Assembly (NCBI GenBank): GCA_026987255.1
Contig: JALSNA010000257.1
Location: 1-11,548 of the forward strand
From: Hyphomicrobiales bacterium
Lineage (GTDB): Bacteria > Pseudomonadota > Alphaproteobacteria > Rhizobiales > Aestuariivirgaceae
Length of the DNA: 11,548 bases
Direction: 5' to 3'
The notes below the pieces were generated by a model. The model searched no databases. It saw only the letters and a program-made list of their open reading frames with translations, and had not been told where the DNA came from. A program made the translations under genes and the position numbers. Shown in pieces: positions 6,918 through 11,548 of the stretch (positions within the stretch are counted from its first letter, which is position 1; each line of letters opens with the position of its first letter).

Positions 6918-9512
6918 ATGAACGCTCTCGTCGTCGTCGAATCGCCCGCCAAGGCGAAAACCATCAACAAGTATCTGGGCAAGGATTATCACGTCCTGGC
7001 CTCCTATGGCCACGTGCGCGATCTGCCGCCCAAGGACGGCTCGGTGGATCCTGACGCCGGGTTCAAGATGAAGTGGCAGATGGACGCGAAATCCGCCAGG
7101 CGGGTCAACGAAATCGCCCAGGCGCTGAAGGATGCCGACAAGCTCATCCTGGCCACCGACCCGGACCGCGAGGGCGAGGCCATCTCCTGGCACGTGCTGG
7201 AAATCCTCAAGCGCAAGGGAGCGCTGAAGGACAAGCAGATCGAGCGGGTGGTGTTCAACGCCATCACCCCGGCGGCCATCAAGGCCGCCATCGCCGCCCC
7301 GCGCAGCATCGATACCGCCCTGGTGGAGGCCTATCTGGCGCGCCGGGCGCTGGATTACCTGGTCGGGTTCACCCTCTCGCCGGTGCTGTGGCGCAAGTTG
7401 CCCGGGGCGCGCTCCGCCGGGCGGGTGCAATCGGTGGCGCTGCGCCTGGTGGCCGAGCGCGAGCTGGAGATCGAGGCCTTCACGCCGCGCGAATACTGGA
7501 GCATCGAGGGCGCCTTCAGGAGCCTGCGCGACGAGGCCTTCACCGCAAAACTGGCGGCCATCGGCGGCGAGAAGCTGGACAAGATGGCCATCGGCAAGGC
7601 CGAAGAGGCCCAGGCCATCGAAAAGGCCCTCAAGGGGGCAGACTTCACCATCACCTCGGTCACGGCCAAACCGGCCAGGCGCCACCCGGCCGCGCCCTTC
7701 ACCACCTCCACCTTGCAGCAGGAGGCCTCGCGCAAGCTGGGATTCTCCTCCCGCCAGACCATGCAGGTGGCGCAAAAGCTCTACGAGGGCGTCTCCTTGG
7801 GCGGCGAGACGGTGGGCCTGATCACCTACATGCGGACCGATGCGGTCACCATGTCGCCGGAGGGCATCAAGGCGGCGCGCGAGCAGATCCTGCGCGGCTT
7901 TGGCGAACAATACCTCCCGCCCAGCCCGCGCATGTTCAAGACCAGGGCCAAGAACGCCCAGGAGGCCCACGAGGCCATCCGCCCCACCGATGCGGCGCGC
8001 ACCCCGGAACAGATGAAGCGCTACCTGACGAAGGAGCAGCTGGCGCTCTATGAGCTGATCTGGAAGCGCACCCTGGCCTCGCAGATGGCCTCGGCCGAGT
8101 TCGAGCGCACCACCGTGGATCTGGAAGCGAAAGGAGAGGACGGCAAGACATATGCCTTCCGCGCCACCGGCCAGGTCATGCGTTTCGACGGCTTCCTGAA
8201 GCTCTATCGCGAAGGGCGCGACGACGGCGAGGATTCGGGCGAGGATTCGCGCCGCCTGCCGGTGCTCAACGAGGGCGAGGCGGCGCAGGCGGAGAAAATC
8301 GAGGCCAGACAGCACTTCACCGAGCCGCCGCCGCGCTATACGGAGGCCTCCCTGATCAAGAAGCTGGAGGAGCTGGGCATCGGGCGGCCTTCCACCTATA
8401 CCGCCATCCTGACCACCCTGCGCGAGCGCGAATATGTGCGCATGGAGAAAAAGCGCCTCATCCCGGAGGACCGCGGACGGCTGGTTACCGCCTTCCTGGA
8501 GAGTTTCTTTCCGCGTTACGTGCAATATGACTTCACCGCCGCCCTGGAGGAAAAGCTCGACCAGGTGGCGGCCGGCAAGGCCGAGTGGAAGGCCCTGCTG
8601 CGCGATTTCTGGGTGGAGTTCAAGGAAACGGTGGAAAAGACCGCCGGGTTGCGGGTGTCGGAGGTGCTCGATGCTCTCAATGACCTGCTCGGCCCGCACA
8701 TCTTCCCCAGGGGCGAGGACGGCAAGCCCGACCGCACCTGCCCGTCCTGCAAGGAAGGGCAATTGTCGCTCAAGGTGGGCAAGTTCGGCGCCTTCGTGGG
8801 CTGCTCCAACTATCCGGACTGCAACTACACCCGGCCGCTGAGCGACAACGGCGATGAGCAGGCCGCGCAGGTGGTGCCCAGGGAGGGCATCGCGCTGGGA
8901 ACCGATCCCGAAACCGGCCAGGTGGTGACCCGCCACGAGGGCCGCTTTGGCCCCTATGTGCAGCTCGGCGAGGCCGTCAAGGGCGGCGAAAAGCCCAGGC
9001 GCGCCTCCATTCCGAAGGGCATGGACCCGCAGGCCATCACCCTGGACTATGCCCTCAAGCTGCTTTCGCTGCCGCGCCAGGTGGGCACGCATCCGCAGAC
9101 CGGCAAGCCCATCGTCGCCAACATCGGCCGCTATGGCCCCTATGTGCAGCATGAGCGCACCTATGCCAACCTGCCCTCGGTGGAGGATGTCTTCAGCGTC
9201 GGCATCAACCGCGCGGTGGATCTCATCGCCGAAAAGGACGCCAGGCGCGGCGGCGCGCGCAAGGAGCTGAAAGCCCTCGGCGAACATCCCGATGGCGGCG
9301 AAATCCTGGTCATGGATGGCCGCTATGGCCCTTATGTGAAATGGGGCCGCACCAACGCCACCCTGCCGAAGGATGTCACGCCCGAAACCGTTACCCTGGA
9401 GCAGGCCATCGCGCTCATCGACGCCAAGAAACCCAAGGGCCGCAAGAAGGCGGCGGGGAAAAGGAAACCGGCGGCAAGAAAGAAAAAGGCGGAGAAAAGG
9501 GCGGCCAAATAG
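6918..9512 (+). CDS. topA: DNA topoisomerase I (type IA)
   Basis: The 864-residue enzyme relaxes negatively supercoiled DNA by cutting one strand and passing the other. The N-terminal TOPRIM domain has Glu8 in VVVESPAKAK and the metal-binding DPDRE (81-85). The catalytic Tyr304 lies in GLITYMRTD, which forms the 5'-phosphotyrosine link. The C-terminal part has one four-Cys zinc ribbon (Cys608, 611, 629, 635), then three repeats keyed by RFGPYV (676), RYGPYV (738) and RYGPYV (802). It ends in a Lys/Arg-rich tail (837-864), common in alphaproteobacterial enzymes and likely to hold DNA. The ATG at 6918 is chosen because MNALVVVESPAKAK is the normal family start; an in-frame ATG at 6804 would add 38 residues without similarity. 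The Shine-Dalgarno sequence is weak (CAGG, 7 nt upstream). rnr follows on the same strand. Confidence 0.98.
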   Translation: MNALVVVESPAKAKTINKYLGKDYHVLASYGHVRDLPPKDGSVDPDAGFKMKWQMDAKSARRVNEIAQALKDADKLILATDPDREGEAISWHVLEILKRKGALKDKQIERVVFNAITPAAIKAAIAAPRSIDTALVEAYLARRALDYLVGFTLSPVLWRKLPGARSAGRVQSVALRLVAERELEIEAFTPREYWSIEGAFRSLRDEAFTAKLAAIGGEKLDKMAIGKAEEAQAIEKALKGADFTITSVTAKPARRHPAAPFTTSTLQQEASRKLGFSSRQTMQVAQKLYEGVSLGGETVGLITYMRTDAVTMSPEGIKAAREQILRGFGEQYLPPSPRMFKTRAKNAQEAHEAIRPTDAARTPEQMKRYLTKEQLALYELIWKRTLASQMASAEFERTTVDLEAKGEDGKTYAFRATGQVMRFDGFLKLYREGRDDGEDSGEDSRRLPVLNEGEAAQAEKIEARQHFTEPPPRYTEASLIKKLEELGIGRPSTYTAILTTLREREYVRMEKKRLIPEDRGRLVTAFLESFFPRYVQYDFTAALEEKLDQVAAGKAEWKALLRDFWVEFKETVEKTAGLRVSEVLDALNDLLGPHIFPRGEDGKPDRTCPSCKEGQLSLKVGKFGAFVGCSNYPDCNYTRPLSDNGDEQAAQVVPREGIALGTDPETGQVVTRHEGRFGPYVQLGEAVKGGEKPRRASIPKGMDPQAITLDYALKLLSLPRQVGTHPQTGKPIVANIGRYGPYVQHERTYANLPSVEDVFSVGINRAVDLIAEKDARRGGARKELKALGEHPDGGEILVMDGRYGPYVKWGRTNATLPKDVTPETVTLEQAIALIDAKKPKGRKKAAGKRKPAARKKKAEKRAAK
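8226..8249 (+). repeat. 12-bp tandem duplication inside topA
   Basis: GGCGAGGATTCG occurs twice back to back (8226-8237 and 8238-8249) in frame, giving GEDS-GEDS at residues 437-444. It lies in an acidic, probably exposed linker, so it should be tolerated. It looks like a recent slippage duplication. Confidence 0.8.
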
Positions 9513-9601
9513 GCTGCCTGGACCGTCACGAAGAGGCTTTTTGTTCGTCTTTGCGCGCCTTGGGCGTGGCTTGTGCTTTCGTGATCCTTTGCCCCGCCGC
9601 T

Positions 9602-9630
9602 TTGAAAAGTGCGCGGGGTGTCTCTATATA
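9602..9630 (+). promoter_or_regulatory. Sigma-70 promoter of rnr
   Basis: TTGAAA (9602-9607), an ideal 17-nt spacer and TATATA (9625-9630) make the best housekeeping promoter in the window. The predicted transcription start is near 9637. It lies in the 152-nt gap after topA, so rnr can be transcribed apart from topA. No convincing terminator was found between topA and this promoter. Confidence 0.7.
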
Positions 9631-9664
9631 GGGGCCAATGCTCAGGAAAACGATTGGAACACAT

Positions 9665-11548
9665 GTGACCAGAAAACAGGCGGCGGGACACTCCGCGCCC
9701 ATGCCAAGCGAGGCGCAGATCCTCGAATATATCCGCGGCCAGGAGGGCAAGGTGGGCAAGCGCGAGATCGCGCGGGCCTTCGGCATCCGTGGCGCGGAGC
9801 GCATCGAACTGAAAAAGATGTTGCGCCGCATGGCGGACAAGGGATTGATCGAAAAACGCGCCAAAAGGCTGGTCAGGGCCGGGCAGATGCCGCCGGTGGC
9901 GGTGCTCGATGTCATTGGCCCCGATGACGAAGGCGAGCTGGTGGCGCGCCCCTCCGTCTGGGACGAGGACATCCATGGCCAGCCGCCGCGCATTCTCGTC
10001 CGCGAGCGCAACAGGCGCGGCTCTCACGAGGCGCTGCCCGGTGCGGGCGATCGCATCCTGGCGCGCATCGAGCCGCTTTCATCCGGCCCATATCCCTATT
10101 CGGCGCGCGTCATCCGCAAGCTCGATCACCGGGCCAACGAGATCCTCGGCGTGCTGCGCCGCGATGGGCGCGGCAATGCCTGGCTGGTGCCGGTGGAGAA
10201 GAAGGCGCGCGGCGAAATCCGCATCCGGACCGGCGATGGCGGCGATGCGCAAGATGGCGAGCTGGTGCGCGCCGCCATCCGCCGCGACCGCAGGCACGGA
10301 ACGAGCCAGGCGCGGGTGCTGGAGCGGCTGGGGGATGTCGGTGACATTCGCAACATCTCGCTGATCGCGGTGCACGAACAGGGCATCCGCGATGCCTTCC
10401 CGCAAGAGGCGCTGGAGGAGCTGGAGCGGCTGCCCGCCTGGCGTGAGGAGGGCCGCGAGGACATCCGCCACATTCCGCTGGTCACCATCGATCCGCCGGA
10501 TGCGCGCGACCATGACGATGCCGTCTGGGCCGCTCCGGATGACGATCCGGCCAATCCGGGCGGGCACAAGGTGATCGTGGCCATCGCCGATGTCTCGTGG
10601 TACGTGCGGCCGGGAACGGCGCTGGACGCCGAGGCGCGGCTGCGCGGCAATTCCACCTATTTCCCCGACCGGGTGGTGCCCATGCTGCCGGAGCGCATCT
10701 CCAACGATGTGTGCTCCCTGCGCGAGGGCAAGGACCGCCCTGCCCTGGCCTGCTTCATGACCTTCGATGCGCAAGGCAACAAGCGCTCGCACCGCTTTGC
10801 CCGCGTCATCATGCGCTCGGCGGCCTTTCTCTCCTACGAGCAGGCGCAGGCGGCCATCGACGGACGCCCCGATGAGGCCACGGCGCCCCTGCTGGACAGT
10901 GTCCTGAAACCCCTGTGGTCGTGCCATGACACCCTCATGGCGGCGCGCCGGCGGCGCGGGCCGCTGGAGCTGGACATCCCGGAACGCAAGCTGATCCTGG
11001 ACGCCACCGGGCTGATCGAGCGGGTGGTCTCCCCAGAGCGGCTGGAAGCCCACAAGCTCATCGAGGAGCTGATGATCCAGGCCAATGTCTCGGCCGCCGA
11101 GCAGCTGGAGGCCAGGGGCTCGCCGCTGATCTACCGCATCCATGACGCCCCGGCGCCGGAGAAGATCGAGGCCCTGGGGCAGTTCCTGCGCACCATCGGC
11201 CTGTCCGCCCCTGTCGGGCAGGTGATGAAGCCGATGCACTTCAACCAGATCCTGCAGAAGGCGCGCGGCACGCAGTTCGAGCACGTGGTCAACATGATGG
11301 TGCTGCGCAGCCAGTCGCAGGCCATCTATTCTTGCGAGAATCACGGCCATTTCGGCCTCAACCTGCGCCGTTACGCCCATTTCACCTCGCCCATCCGGCG
11401 CTATGCCGACACCATCATCCACCGCGCCCTGGTTGGTGCCCTGGGGCTGGGGGACGGCGGGCTGTCGAAGGGCGACATCGCGCACATGGAGGAGACGGCG
11501 GAGATGATTTCCACCGCCGAGCGGCGCTCGATGATGGCGGAGCGCACC
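9665..11548 (+). CDS. rnr: Ribonuclease R, C-terminal part outside the window
   Basis: This 3'-to-5' exoribonuclease of the RNB family degrades structured RNA, including rRNA fragments and tmRNA-tagged messages. The visible 628 residues hold an N-terminal winged-helix-like segment (about 12-65, GKVGKREIARAFGI), cold-shock-type OB domains (about 70-240) and the RNB catalytic domain. The metal-binding block is IDPPDARDHDDAV with Asp276, 282, 284 and 285, spaced as in E. coli (D272/278/280/281). Further RNB marks are ISNDVCSL and YAHFTSPIRRYADTIIHRAL near the right edge. The C-terminal S1 domain and the stop codon are off the window. The start is not certain: GTG at 9665 has GGA 6 nt upstream and gives MTRKQAAG-type ends; ATG at 9638 would be nearly leaderless; ATG at 9701 has a poor ribosome site. 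The frame stays open throughout. Confidence 0.96.
   Translation, partial: MTRKQAAGHSAPMPSEAQILEYIRGQEGKVGKREIARAFGIRGAERIELKKMLRRMADKGLIEKRAKRLVRAGQMPPVAVLDVIGPDDEGELVARPSVWDEDIHGQPPRILVRERNRRGSHEALPGAGDRILARIEPLSSGPYPYSARVIRKLDHRANEILGVLRRDGRGNAWLVPVEKKARGEIRIRTGDGGDAQDGELVRAAIRRDRRHGTSQARVLERLGDVGDIRNISLIAVHEQGIRDAFPQEALEELERLPAWREEGREDIRHIPLVTIDPPDARDHDDAVWAAPDDDPANPGGHKVIVAIADVSWYVRPGTALDAEARLRGNSTYFPDRVVPMLPERISNDVCSLREGKDRPALACFMTFDAQGNKRSHRFARVIMRSAAFLSYEQAQAAIDGRPDEATAPLLDSVLKPLWSCHDTLMAARRRRGPLELDIPERKLILDATGLIERVVSPERLEAHKLIEELMIQANVSAAEQLEARGSPLIYRIHDAPAPEKIEALGQFLRTIGLSAPVGQVMKPMHFNQILQKARGTQFEHVVNMMVLRSQSQAIYSCENHGHFGLNLRRYAHFTSPIRRYADTIIHRALVGALGLGDGGLSKGDIAHMEETAEMISTAERRSMMAERT

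Noticed and set aside
6912..9287. A minus-strand open frame of about 2.4 kb opposite topA
   Set aside because: It is a shadow of topA caused by GC-rich third codon positions.
9499..9518. Possible topA terminator, GGCGGCC paired with GGCTGCC
   Set aside because: The stem spans the topA stop codon and has no U-run after it; the TTTTT at 9538-9542 is too far away.
10079..11485. A minus-strand open frame opposite rnr
   Set aside because: It is antisense to a well-supported RNase R frame and shows no domain.

Overview
The window is a high-GC bacterial chromosome segment carrying single-copy housekeeping genes. Protein features and gene order point to an alphaproteobacterium: clpP-clpX-lon-hup run in that order, topA is followed by rnr, and RNase R carries an IDPPDARDHDDAV active-site block. 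I cannot name the genus. No rRNA, tRNA, insertion sequence, CRISPR array or phage gene is visible.

Layout. Positions 1-216 hold a roughly 100-bp imperfect palindrome (52-149), then the leader of a plus-strand gene for a secreted alpha/beta hydrolase (217-1113). This gene converges on a minus-strand block that reads, in transcription order, clpP (6673-6050), clpX (5831-4566), lon (4254-1813) and hup (1467-1192). The block is not one tight operon. Gaps of 218, 311 and 345 nt separate its genes. Good hairpin plus T-run terminators follow lon and hup, and a weaker one follows clpX. Promoter-like sequences precede lon (one heat-shock-like, one housekeeping-like) and clpX. A 244-nt divergent region separates clpP from topA (6918-9512, plus strand). 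After topA come 152 nt with a near-consensus sigma-70 promoter and then rnr, which starts at about 9665 and leaves the window without its C-terminal part.

How the genes work together. ClpP is the peptidase partner of the ClpX unfoldase, and Lon is the second ATP-dependent protease, so one locus carries much of the cytosolic protein quality-control and regulatory proteolysis capacity. HU and topoisomerase I both shape the nucleoid and supercoiling. RNase R degrades structured RNA. The substrate of the hydrolase is unknown and it has no obvious link to the rest.

On novelty, I see no new multi-gene system here. The items most worth a second look are the palindromic element at the left end, the two-promoter arrangement before lon, a CtrA-like site before clpX, an atypical DNA-binding arm in HU, and the absence of tig, cicA and dprA from positions where many alphaproteobacteria have them.
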